From Zygnema cylindricum (taxonomy: Eukaryota; Streptophyta; Zygnematophyceae; Zygnematales; Zygnemataceae), in the NCBI GenBank assembly GCA_037447655.1, contig JBBHKE010003116.1, positions 282,943-338,503 on the forward strand: 55,561 nt of DNA, in the 5' to 3' direction. This document shows, piece by piece, positions 26,201 through 37,610 of the stretch; within the stretch, counting starts at the first letter, position 1; every line of letters starts with the position of its first letter. The translations under genes were made by a program, and so were the position numbers. The notes below the pieces were generated by a model that saw nothing but the letters and a program-made list of their open reading frames with translations, was not told the DNA's origin and ran no database searches.

Positions 26201-27813
26201 TCGTCAAGAAACTCTCTGTTAATGGATTGCAAGCATTGCAAGCAGGAGATTTACTACCATGGGCGGTTTTCTTACCTTAAGGTTGGTTTCACCGTCAAGG
26301 TTTTTCGTTTCCACGTAGCAAATACCTCCAGCTCCACTGGAATATAGCAGAAGAAGATCGGCAGGGAAAAAGTCACCCTCGGAAATCCTCACAATATCTC
26401 CGACTCGTACATCACGCCACTGTCGCTTGATGACCACGCCATCGGGACGATATATAAACACTTCCCTCGCATTGACCTGATTATATTTGCGGCAAGAGTT
26501 GTTGTGGCAAAAGAAAAAAAACAAAAGCACAGTTGAACCATGAATAAGGTCGGTTCGAAAAGCATTGGCAGTTTATGTGTATTGTTGAACACACTGACCA
26601 TAAACTCCAACTGCTACACATTAGGCCAATAAAATGCCATCAGAGGTAAACAACATTCATGTAAATATTAATCCTGGTAACATTGATGGAATCAGATCAG
26701 TGTCAATACTAATGCCCATAAATCAACGTGAATATGCCCTTACGCATTTAATTCCTGTGTATGTCTCACCTCGCTGTCTGATGTTGCCCTCGCAGAATCT
26801 TCAATGCCTTCTCGAATAAGTGCGACCGCAAGGACAAAGACAAGAGGGCCCACCACACTGATAGGGCTGTAAGGACTGACAGGTGTCAGACTCAGAATGG
26901 CCATCACAGTGAAGTACCAGTAGCCAGCTCGGCGAAATTGTTCATACAATGCTTTTGGAAGAAAGGTTACAGCATTGTACTTTGTGGTTGAGGTCACATT
27001 TGTGCCAAAACTGATGGGAGAAACACATGCGCACACAAAAAAGAGAAGATATAGTAAATCAGCTACTAGGCAAAATAGAGGCTCAACAGGGACAAATGGA
27101 ATTTAGCCATTTTAGAAACGGAAAACGTCCAGAATAAGCAAACTGGAATTTGGCTACTGCAGGAGTCAATTCAGATGCTCAGATGCAGTGAATGTTTTAC
27201 TGCCAAAAATAAGATTCCACGAAAAGTTGTACATTTCGATGACACAGGAAAAGGTGGAATAGTAGGTAACAAGAGACTAGATGTTTCCCTGTGAAGCACT
27301 AGTCTAGTCCTCAGTTTTGTTCCTTCAGCATCAGCTGCTTAAGAAATATATTTCACTAATAATCAAACTTTTTAACAGAAATTGAACGGACAGTCAGATC
27401 CAAAGCAAAGAACCAACAAGGCCAAGAACCAAGACTATAAGCCATTTGGCACTCTCTTATGCACACTCGTACAACCAACCTTGACCAACATAGACTTCCT
27501 TAACACTATTATGGTCGCCCTCCTTTCCCTCTCTCTTTCCCTCTCCCCCTCCCACCCACCTGGATGCGTCGTTGAGAACCGGCTGGTTACAAAAAACCAC
27601 GCGCTTGTCCTGGGCTCCCAGTAAAATTGCTTCCCCTCCAGGTTTACTTTTTCTTTTCGTGGCTCCGGAGCTCCGCCATGGTGCCAGCTGTTGCAACATT
27701 CGTCGAAGCTTCCGGCTGGCAATGGCGGCCGCCTCCTTGCTCTTCTCCATAATGACCTGCCGCGTGTTTAGAGGCTCGTTGTCTGTATCATTGTCGTCCG
27801 TAAAGTCGTCCAT
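20277..27813 (-). CDS. P4-type ATPase (phospholipid flippase, ALA family), 14 exons
   Basis: Integral membrane P-type ATPase that flips aminophospholipids to the cytosolic leaflet. Exons in coding order: 27813-27560, 27010-26770, 26476-26276, 26117-25923, 25593-25138, 24953-23967, 23712-23606, 23355-23241, 22873-22616, 22315-22184, 21964-21866, 21657-21493, 21192-21001, 20720-20277. All are GT-AG and in phase, giving 1281 residues. Landmarks: TTKYN...[12 protein letters not shown] and TM1-2 (about 91-150), actuator DGET (226-229), P4 loop PLAMYVSLE (403-411) in place of the usual PISLYVSLE, phosphorylated D456 in DKTGT, KGAD nucleotide site in exon 6, [15 protein letters not shown] (957-964), [18 protein letters not shown], and six C-terminal membrane spans ending in a basic tail. 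Plant-like but I cannot assign an ALA number. Start is the first ATG in frame ([14 protein letters not shown]). It is convergent with AP5M and divergent from GRXS15. It should need an ALIS/CDC50 beta subunit, which is not in this window. Confidence 0.96.
21750..21840. repeat. Purine-rich GGGAGA tract in P4-ATPase intron 11
   Basis: GAGAGGGACAGGGAGAGGGAG-type tract on the plus strand, 26 bp from the exon 11 donor. As read by the gene it is a CT-rich tract. Confidence 0.8.
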
Positions 27814-29142
27814 AAGTTCAAATTGAAATAGAGAGAGAGAGAGAGGGAGAGAGGGAGAGAAGGGAGAGAAGGGAGAGAGAGAGAGAGAAATAGTATAGTG
27901 TGAAGGGTATGTGAGATTATGTTGTGGAAAATGGTTGATCTGTGTCTTTTTAGTCCTTCCAATTTCAATTTTCACTTTCCGTTTCAATTCTGAGTTTGGT
28001 TCGGAACGCTCGTTCTTCAGTTTTTATTGTTTTGGTTTTCAGTTTTAGGGTCTTGTCTTGGAATGGATTTTGTTTATCGGACTCAATTTAAGGATTTTTA
28101 TTATCTATTAAAGCACTTAGTTTGAATAACGGATCAGCCCATGAGGCAATCAGAAGTGGGGAGAGGGAATTCGAAAGAGAAGTAAATCGATCCATAACTT
28201 GATAGGGGAGAGAGAGAGTGATGCGGAGGGACTTAGGGAGAGAAGGGGAACCTCGACTGTACGGATGGACTGTGAGGGACGTACGTGGGACGCGTGTCAA
28301 TTATAGATGAAAAATGATTCCGAGGTTTGCGGGATTGACTTTCGCACGTTTGGCACCGTCGTGTAACCGTACGGCTACGACGGTTCATGACTTTTCGGAC
28401 AAATCGGATGACGTGGAGGCACCTTTTCAATTATCCATCGCGCGCGCGCGCGCATCGTCCGTAACCATCGGGTTATCTCCAAACTTGGAAAGTTCTGATA
28501 ATCCGACGTCCCAGAAAATGACAACACGGTGCGACCGTGACACATTGGAGGCGTCGATACTTTCTCAAGCTAGAAAAGGACAAAAGGCATAAAAACCTGT
28601 CAGCGATGGCCGTACTATATATACCTGCCGCCACTTTCCACAAGACGTCAATCCCGTCATGCGACGGCGTGGATTCCGGAGCTATACTTCAGTTCAGTTT
28701 CCAAGTTCCACGCTCACGCTACACAAGCAACCATCGGACGGTTGAAACCTCTTCCATGAATTCTGGATAATAATCAGTACACGCCGCAAAACTGCGACAG
28801 CATTGCACGAATGCACACATGGAACTAAGGAATACTTTGCCTGACTGGACGAAACTGCCATGTCATACTTTTTCTTCTAGAATCCCAAAAGCGTCATCCA
28901 TGCGTCCGCCTCCCCATGCCATACAGCCTGAAGTTGCTCATGATGTGTGACGTGACGGATTGTTTCTCTCTTTCCATCTCTTGCACCATGACGTGACGTT
29001 TCCTTTCAAATCGTCACCGCAGCGTTAGAGGACATCTCCGAACCCTAATCTCAATTTTTCCCTTTTACCTTGTTCCCCACACCTTTACGTGTGGATTTGT
29101 CTCCCTCCTTTGTCTCTTCCTCTCTCTCCCTCTCTCTCTCCA
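27814..29142. promoter_or_regulatory. Shared upstream region of P4-ATPase and GRXS15
   Basis: 1.3 kb between two divergent start codons. It contains a GA/CT tract right before the P4-ATPase ATG (27829-27890), a CG run (28440-28452), a TATATATA at 28617-28624, and several TGACGTG or TGACGTGACG motifs (about 28407, 28947, 28990) of the bZIP-binding type. No gene is supported inside it. A bidirectional promoter is inferred. Confidence 0.5.
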
Positions 29143-32100
29143 ATGGCCACGAGGGCTGCAGGAGGTGCGGTGGCTCTTTGTCGACGCATTCTTCCGGTTT
29201 ATGGGGGGGCAGGAGGTAAGGGCACAAGTTGAGGACAGGGAGAGAGAAAAAGGGAGAGGGAGGGAGGGCGGGAGGTTGGAGACGAGAAGAACATGAGAGA
29301 TGTAGCGAGTGACAAGCGGGATATTGGGACGAAGAGAGAGAGGGGGAGGGAGAGAGAGAGAGAGGGAAAGAGAGAGAGAGGGAGAAAGAGAGAGAGGGGA
29401 GGGAGAGAGAGCAGGAATTTCTTTGTTATCTCACAGAAGTGAGATTCAGTTTTTTTATTTCAACCGATGGTCTTCTTCTGTCTCAGAAGTTTTTAGGTTT
29501 TCAAAGAATTGTTAATGTCACACGTTTTCTGAAAAACTTGACATTGATTTTTGACAATTTTGTAATCAGTAGGAGAACATGTCAAGAAAGCCATAACTTT
29601 TTTGGGGAACCCTTTCCTCTTCACATGAAGTGAAAACTACGGTAGCTATTATAATAGGTGTATTAATTGGAAGATGAGTTTTTGGTTTATTCTAAAACAA
29701 CAATTTGTTTTAACTCCATTTTTTTGTTCCTCAATTTCATGTCATCAAAGCCATCTTAACATTGGTTTAAGGTATTTTATATGTGTGTTGTATTAATGAA
29801 GCTAAACTTCTTAAAGATATATAATTTTTGTTTCCAATTATAAATCTATAAACTTTTTAACTTTGAACTCTGGAGAAGTATTCGTCTATTTTGTTTCTAT
29901 TTCAGGGTTCAGAAAGGTTCCCACAACCTAATGAATTGAAAAGTTATTTGAATTAAAGTTTATCATTTGATAACAGTATAATCCGTAAGGGTAATGAAAT
30001 TGACCGCTCAAAATTTTACGCATTTTATTGTGGTGCATATCAATCTAGACGAATCAAACGAATAAAGAAGTATTAGAACTAGGTAGCATCAGTGTGTGAG
30101 TATTCTTATGGGCCACCCCGATTCAATACCTGTACTATTGTGGATCACGGATTCCTAGGGAGTCTATCCTCATGAAATAGTGTCAATGTTTTTTGTCTTG
30201 GTTTTTTGTGGACATTTAGCATCCTGACAAAATCAACACTTATGGCCGTTGTTGGTAAGCTGAGTAATTGTCTAACCAGCGGTTTGTGTTTCTTTACTGC
30301 CATCAGTTTCCTTTTTCTATTGTTCTATCCAGTGATTCGTTTCCTTTTTTTCTCAACCTTATATCTTGTTATTCTGTATCTTCTTTCGTGTACCGCAAAT
30401 TAGTGTTCAAGCTGTTTCCTTCTGGCTAATTTTCATGAAAGCAACTCAACAAAAACCTTTTTCAGTTTTCTTTAATAAAGTAAAGTTCTGCAACCTTTTG
30501 TACTACAGGTGTGGCTTGTCCGGCTAACTGGGGAGCTGCCAGGTGGCAATCCACAAAATCAGAAGATTCCATCACAGATTCACATGACGATTTCAAGCCT
30601 AAAATCCGTGCATCGAAAGAAGTTCTTTCTGTCCACGATCTTATTGAGAAGGTAGTTATGTTATGGATTATCTGTTTTCTTCGTCCTTTTGTTTGTTCGA
30701 TATGTGACTTGTTTACTTGATTTGTCAAAGTTTGTGTGTTTATTATGTGTTATTGTGAGTCAAAATCAGTCAAAATGGATGAAGGAAGATTAAATTATCT
30801 GTCCTGATCAGTCAATTCTGTCCTGGTTCCTACTGCTTTTCAGTCTTTTGGTTTTCAGTTTGTGAGTCACTTGAGTTTATTTATAGTTTTTCTTGCAACT
30901 ACTGATGTCACATGCATTATGTGTTTTTAATATGCATATTTTTGTTTTTTTCTTCACAGGATATTAGAGAAAATCCGATTGTTGTTTACATGAAAGGTGT
31001 TCCAGAAGCTCCCCAATGTGGATTTAGTGGAATGGTTGTTAGAATTTTAAATCATCATGGTACGTTATTCACATTTCCCTCAAACTTCCTTTCTGAGTCA
31101 TTCTAAAAATTTAAAACACTTGCAACATCCAATTATAATACGAGCTGTAGATATAATCACCAACCATCGCTATTAGAGTTAGTAGTGTTGGGTATCGGGT
31201 AAATTAATATCGCGATAATTTCGATATTCGATATATCAAATATCGATCGAGAAGACTCCTCAATATATCGTACCGGGACCAACATAAATTATCGCGATAT
31301 ATAGTATTTTTTAAATTTAATATTTTATATAATATGTTATTTTAGCAAAAAAGACAAATTGTCTGATACTCCACGTACGACGTGATTTTCGTTCCGTGAC
31401 TTTTAAGGTAGACGACGCAAAATGTAACCGACAAAAAAGTACTAATTCTGTAATTCATATAAGTGCATATTTAGTACGTAGAGAACTTCACATACGAAAA
31501 GTTCACACTAATTTAGTCAAAGTATGATCTGAACAAAAAAAATTGCAGACTGCTCGTTTCAGGCTTTCAGGCAGGAATACCTACCAATCTGCATAATAAA
31601 TGTGAATTTTTATTATTAATTTTTATTCATTCTTTTTTTTAAGTGTACAAAATGTGAATTTTTATTCTTATTTTTAGGGTTAATTTTTTGAAGTGTACAA
31701 AATGTAAATTTTTATTATTATTTTTATTAATTATTTTTTGAAGTGTACAAAATGTGAAAGTTTATTAAAAAAATTATTAATTTGGAGTAGCAGTAAGCTA
31801 CAACTACCAGCTGCAGTAGCACTAGTACTGGCAGCAGCAGTAGCAAGAATAGTTTTTTTTTTTTTTTTTTTAAAGCCTCGATATATCGACGACACGATAT
31901 ATCGCCGATATATCGCGATATTTAGCTTTTCGATACCCAACACTAAGAGTTAGTGAATTATTAGTGTCAACTTTATTAGAATTGACTACACTAAATTATG
32001 GTCTGACACGTGGCTCTTTGTGGGCCACTTAATTAAATGTTGTTATGAACACTAATTTATTATTCTGGTTTGGAAAAACACTCGCTCGGATTGGAGTGTT

Positions 32101-33645
32101 TCACCCTAACAGCGTTTGGCAATGTTATTTGTAGTTGAATTTCTCAAAACCTTTCAGATTTCGTTGTTGATAGCTCCCATTTTTTTTTTTGTTTGTGAAT
32201 TTGGTTCTGAACAGGAGTTTCCTACAAAGCTCGAAATGTTCTCGAGGATTCTGAGCTTCGAGAGGGCATTAAGTCTTTCAGGTGAGTTTTTTGAAAAATT
32301 GTATGGCTCCTGGAATCAGGTGATTAAATTTGTTACTTACATACACTCTCTTTCTCTCCTTTTGTCTCTATCTCTCAGTTCTTTTTTAGACAAAAAAGAG
32401 TCTCTTTTTGGGTTTGAATATTGTTAAGGTTCTGGTACCTTGTTATCTAATGCACTGTTACTGTTCCGTACATTGTTGAAAAAAAGAGAAACGAGGTAAT
32501 ATTGAGTTGTTCTACAAATTTGATTTTTTTTTTCATTTGTTCTTTTTTTCCTTTTTTTTGCGGAGGGAGAGAGCTTTCAAGGTTCTTATATGATTGTACT
32601 TTTTATGTGTGAGAGTGAGAAATTCTTTTGGTTAAGGGATTTCATTGAAATTTCTTCAAATTTAGTTCTTTGCAGAGAATATACTGTTTTTTTTTCTTTG
32701 TTTTCAGTAGTTTCCATTTTAAAAATAGGACATTGTCCATTTGTTGAGTTGAGAACATAACTAGGAATTAAATTGTCATGAGAAAATCTTTACCCTTTAT
32801 TCAAATATTAGAGTTTCACCTTTTTGTGAGCCGTTTCGTCTTTCGTTTATCCATTTGTTTGTACTTTTTATTTGCCCTTTCACCTTTCCCCTTTCTTTCT
32901 TTTTCAATTTTGTTTGTTTATTTGCTGTTGTTGTTGCGATTTTTGCGCGTTTCTTTTAGTCCTTCCTTTGATTGTCATTTTATCAATAGTCTTCTTTTTT
33001 TGTTTTGTTTTTATTTTCCAGCCAATGGCCCACTATTCCTCAAGTTTACATCAATGGTGAATTTGTGGGAGGGTGTGACATCATCATGAGTATGCAAAAG
33101 GTAGTAGTTTTCTTTTTTTTTTACCCTACCAGTCTTTATTATTTTTGAAATTGATCCGATTTATACCACTAGCTATGTTGTAACCTAGTTTATAAAATCA
33201 GAAATTGATGCAGTTTTTGTCCTTTTGTTTAAACTGTAGGTGATTTCGATGGGAATCTGTTCATATCCATAAGCTGTATTTATTTTTGATTGATGATAAT
33301 TGATCAAATGGGTTCAGATTTGGATAACTTAAACCTAGTCGATGATATAGGGATAAGAATCATTTTTGAATGATTGATTATTTTGGAATTTGAGATAAAA
33401 GTCAAATACGTTTTTGGCGTTTCTGCAAAATTATAGCCTCTCCTGTCATCCATTTTCGTTGGAAAAATAGTATATGTAACACACTATTTTAGGTAAATGG
33501 TTTTTGGGTTTTCCATCAACCAATGGTTTTTTTAGTTTACTGAAATCATGTTTTCTTTCTTATTTTTTATTCTTTCTTTTTTATGGTTTTGGGATGGGTT
33601 CAGACTGGAGAGCTTCAAAACAAGTTGGAGAAAGTACAGAATTGA
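29143..33645 (+). CDS. GRXS15: Mitochondrial monothiol CGFS glutaredoxin (GRXS15/Grx5 type), 6 exons
   Basis: Single-domain glutaredoxin that binds glutathione and a [2Fe-2S] cluster and serves mitochondrial Fe-S protein maturation. Exons: 29143-29215, 30509-30651, 30960-31059, 32215-32281, 33022-33100, 33604-33645; all GT-AG, phases consistent, total 167 residues, close to plant GRXS15. The first ~45 residues ([20 protein letters not shown]) are basic and hydroxylated, like a mitochondrial presequence. DSHDDFKP before the domain is shared with plant GRXS15. Active site CGFS at 92-95, preceding lysine K84 in [16 protein letters not shown] (130-138) with the cis-Pro region, and GGCD (144-147) for glutathione. 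Intron 3 carries a MITE. Start is the only ATG compatible with the splice phase. Confidence 0.96.
29332..29412. repeat. GA-rich microsatellite in GRXS15 intron 1
   Basis: GAGAGAGGGGGAGGGAGAGAGAG-type purine tract 120 bp after the exon 1 donor. The remainder of intron 1 (29216-30508) is AT-rich with nothing else recognised. Confidence 0.9.
31183..31945. mobile_element. hAT-like MITE, copy 1 (763 bp)
   Basis: Begins TAGTGTTGGGTATCG and ends CGATACCCAACACTA, a perfect 15-bp terminal inverted repeat. Flanked by identical 8-bp duplications AGAGTTAG (31175-31182 and 31946-31953). Subterminal regions are packed with GATATATCG/CGATAT motifs. No transposase frame. The 8-bp duplication and T-A-G-TG start suit the hAT superfamily. 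Sits wholly in GRXS15 intron 3 and leaves both splice sites intact. Confidence 0.9.
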
Positions 33646-35133
33646 TTCAAAAAATGATAAAAAAGTGAGGCAATTTTAAATGTGGAGAAAGTAAAATTGG
33701 ATAGTACTAGTAACAGTTTAAATTTCATGTTTAAATTTTTCCTTCAGTTTAATAGAGAAAGTAGAAATAATGTTTTGAGAGGCTAAAACAGAGGTAAATT
33801 TCACGATGACTTTTGTCATATGTTATTAGGTTTGGACCAAAAAAAAAAGCAAAAAAACAAAAAATCCGTACATATCCACCATAGAATGTACTTATTTTCG
33901 TGTGATATTTACTGACGCTTATAAAAATGTCAAATCTCATCGTTTATTTTTTATGACGAAAAAGCTTTCTTCGATGTTGATGGGGGAAGAATTCTCTTTT
34001 TCTTTTCCCTTTTTTTTCTTTTTCCTTTTTTTTCTTTTTCCTTTTTTTTCTCTTTGCTTTTTTTTCCGATGTTTGGAAAAGAGCCCTTTTTTAGGTCAGT
34101 TTCCACTTAACCGAGGCTGACTACAGAGGAAAGTGACCAAGAAACCCCTAGAAAACCATAATTGAAAATACTTAAGGACAAGTGTCCAATTAAAACTTTG
34201 AACTCTTGCTTTTCAAAAAAGTACAGTACGGGAGATGGTAAAACATGAGTATATGGAAACAAAAACCATGGAAACAAAAAAAATAAAGGAAAAGATAAAA
34301 GAGTTTTCTACTTCTCCATGTTACTTTTGACTGACAATTTTTGTGGTATTTTTGTGCTGCTTATTATCTTAATCATTGCTCAGAAAAGACAAAAATCTTG
34401 CTTTGGAAATTCTCAATCCTGAGATATTTTTACAGATAAGACAAACAAGTCAAAGTTATACTGCAAGAGAAAACAGGTGGTGGCGATTCCCCAAGGAGGG
34501 GCTTCTGTTTGAAAGGCCAAAAAAAGGGAAAAAATGGTGACTGGGACAGTATTTCACAATTAATAAATGCAAAGAGAAAAGAAAGAGAAAAAAAAAGGGA
34601 AACAAAAGTGGTTGACAAGATGTGAGAGCAAGGATGAGAGATTTTGATGCCAAAAAGTTTCATCTGTCCAAATATGAAAAGCAACTTCAGTTCAAGGTGC
34701 ATAGACCTAAAAAAAGCTTTTGATTTTTAAACATAAAAGTTTTTCATGAGTTTCAAGCATTTTAACTTTTTTCCAGCACATTCAAAATTAGAGTCATTTA
34801 AAACAAGTGTCATCAAAACAAATGTCTTGTAATGAACCAAAATTTAGAACCTCGATACAAAGGTCCCATCACTACATGGAAAAAATAAATAAAAAATGGT
34901 AAAGTACACATTCTGTAGTCTTACGAAAAAAAAGACTCCGAAAAAGTACGACCTGATTAACTACAAAATAAATCGAATTAAATTTGTTTGTACATAGCCT
35001 CTCTGATGCCCAAACAACCTAAACCCTAAACCTAAATCCCTGTCTCGTCTCTTTTTTGCTTTACCGGGCAAAAAAGAAAACAAAAAAGAATCACTCCATT
35101 TCCCGCCATTTACAACCACAGTATTTCCGAACT
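33646..35133. other. Intergenic region between GRXS15 and the F-box gene
   Basis: About 1.5 kb of AT-rich sequence at the tails of two convergent genes. T-rich runs around 34000-34060. No gene, RNA or structured repeat is supported. Confidence 0.6.
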
Positions 35134-37135
35134 CTACAATTCCGTACTCAAAACATGCGCCTCCCTCGTATCATTTCCCTCTCTCTTGTCGGTAGTGAAA
35201 CACGTTTTCGAACAGTACGCTTTCTCAGACGAGCCAATCACGAAGCTCCGAAATTCCTCCGGGCGAGTTTCCGGACGACAACAAAGCGAATTCCCGCAAA
35301 TTCGAATATTCGCCAGCTGGCATCCCTCGTGCGAAAACCAATCCTGGAGAAACTTACTCGAATTGTACGATTCTTCACACGGAAGAGTGCACCAAAGCGT
35401 TTGTAAAAGTTTGTGGAGATCGGAACTGAGACGACTGAACATAGAACTCGAACGGGAGTCCGTTTGTTCACCGGAAACCGTTTGACGCAACGGCGTAACT
35501 GGCGTTCTATGCATAAGCGAAACCAATCTCCGTGCCAGTTCCAGTATCCCGTTTTGCACCTCTCTCCTTTTCGGAAGCATCTCATCCACACTAATTCCAG
35601 TCCCACAATTCTCGTTCAATACACTCCCTTCACCTCCCGTCCTTCCTTTTCCAGAATCAGTACTCTCCTCATTCCCCGCATTCCCCGCATTCCCACCCGA
35701 CTGACATTTTGTCCTTTCCTTCCTCTCCTGCTGTCTAAAATGCAGAGAAACGCCGTTCCATGCTCTCCTCAGTTTACAGTCCCCCGAAACTGGCATGTCC
35801 GAAGCCAAGTCCTGTACGGCGTCCTTCAGTTCCGCCAGATTCAGTAACCACCGTCCCCACCTCTCGTTCCTCGTGATTCCGTACCCGTCACGTAGACAGT
35901 GCGCCAGTTCCCTAAGCGCTCCGGAGTGTCCTTGTTGCGCCGCCATCGTACATAAAAGTACACCCATCGGTAAGTTTTTGTCCTTTTCCGCGGACCCGCC
36001 GCTTCCGTTGAAGTTGATAATCGCGAGCGAATAAAGCGCCGGCACGTGTCCGAAGCACGCCGCGTATTCCAGAAGCTGTTTCCCTTTGTCGCAGTTCCGT
36101 AAACAGTAAAATTCGACGGTTCCGAGGAGGAAACGCGCCTCTATGTTGCCGGCACCTGAAGCTTTTTGGAGGTATCTGTGCATTCCGTCGCACCAGGAGT
36201 TTCCAACAATGGAGAGGGCATCGCGGCTCAGGGACCGGAGGACGTACGGATGGGCGCCGATTTGCCTCAGCTTTTTACACGTGGCAGTCGCGTTTAGAAT
36301 GTCGGTGGGAGAGGAGGAAGAGGCGCTGAGGGAAGACATTATGGATACGAGGATCTCGTCCTGGACACAATTATTAGAGTGGAGAAAAATAATTAGTTTA
36401 TGGGAGGGAAGGGAAAGGTTGAAAAGGGATTATTGGAAGGAAGGAAGGGAAGGGAAGGGGAGGGAAGGGAAGGGAAGGAAGGTTTAAAAGGGATTATTGG
36501 AGGGAATGGAAAGGAAAGGGAAGGGAAGGGGGAAGGGAAGGGAAGGTGGAAGGGAAGGGAAGGGAAGAAAGGGGAAGAGAAAGGAGGGGTGGAAAGAGAA
36601 GGAAAGAGATGAGAGGAGAAGAAGTAAGAGGAGAGAAGGAAAGGGAAGAGAAAAGAGAAGGTATGAGGAATAAAGATAAGCGGGTTTTCTGATTGGAAGA
36701 CTTTTTATGGATTTTTGGGTATGGAGGATGTTTCCATTAATTGAAAAAAGTTTCTTTTTTCTAAAAACTATTTCAGGTATTTTTGACATTTATTTAAGCT
36801 TAATGAAATTTTCTGTTCGGAAAGAATCTATAACTGAAACTGAAACTGAGTAACCTAACTTCCATTTTGAAATTTACCTCAGAACAAAAAAGTTTCAATG
36901 GTTTTTGGGGATAAAAAAAGAAATTTCAAAAACCCCAAAAAAAGGAGAAATAGTAGAAAAACTAGTAAGCTACGTCTTAAAAAGAAAAAAAAAAAAAAAA
37001 AAGGAGAAAAAAACTCACTGGAAGCAAATCTAAATCTCCACAGGATCCTTCAAAGCGTTGACCAAATCCACTTTCCGTACAAATTCGTTTTGACCCAAAA
37101 TTCCCAAAGCTTGTCTCATTCACACGCTTTCCCAT
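35134..37135 (-). CDS. F-box protein with SEL1 repeats and a degenerate MYND-like end
   Basis: Probable substrate adaptor of an SCF ubiquitin ligase; substrate unknown. Exon 1 is 37135-37019 (39 codons), exon 2 is 36360-35134 (408 residues plus stop), joined at LP|DEILVSIMSSLS, which completes an F-box (residues about 37-75). SEL1-like helical repeats follow: ARFLLGTVEFYCLRN, PALYSLAIINFNGSGGS, ALRELAHCLRDGYG. A low-complexity linker (QSGGNAGNAGNEESTDSG) precedes the C-terminal RICGNSLCCRPETRPEEFRS...YCSKTC. That matches the plant F-box/MYND family (At1g67340-like), in which RPETR is conserved, but the central CxxC and the terminal His/Cys ligands are missing. The 447-residue length is somewhat above the family's ~360-380. 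Tail-to-tail with GRXS15. Confidence 0.9.
36409..36660. repeat. GGGAAGG-rich tract in the F-box gene intron
   Basis: Irregular GGGAAGG/GGAAGGG units on the plus strand (CCTTCCC as transcribed) fill much of the 658-bp intron 36361-37018. Confidence 0.9.
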
Positions 37136-37382
37136 TTCTTCTAATTTCGGTTTCCTGACCGACTATTTAAAAAAAAATCCCAAAAAAAAAAAATCCTAAA
37201 AAAAAACCCAGAAAAAAATGAAATTGACGTTTCTATAATCCGAAAAAACTTTCCGATTCTTTTTTTTAAAAGGGGTATTTATCTTCCTCGGAATTGTATG
37301 CTTAAAAAAAAAAAAAAACAATGGGAAAGACGAGAGAGAGGGGATGGAAGGGAAGGAAAGAGAGGGGGACTAAGAGACAAAA

Positions 37383-37610
37383 GAAAAAGGAAATTAGAGA
37401 TACAGATGAAGAGAAAAAAAAAAAAAGGGAGAGAGAGAAGAGAGAGATAAAATAGAATAAGGAAGAGTTTTACAGAGAGAAAAGATAATCAGAGAAGTGA
37501 CAAGACAAGCAGAGGACGAAAAGGGAGACAAAAAAGAGAGAGAGAGAGAGAGAGGAAGAGAGAGAGGGAGAGAGAGAGAGGAGAGAGGGGGAGAGGGAGA
37601 AGACGAAGAG
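37383..37610. repeat. GA-rich tract upstream of the F-box gene
   Basis: GAGAGAGAGGAAGAGAG-type purine tract about 250 bp upstream of the F-box gene ATG. The following 37611-40589 is unique sequence with no supported gene; a GCACCTGGCTCTG motif occurs twice (about 37660 and 37751), and GTACG/CGTAC words are frequent. Confidence 0.8.
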
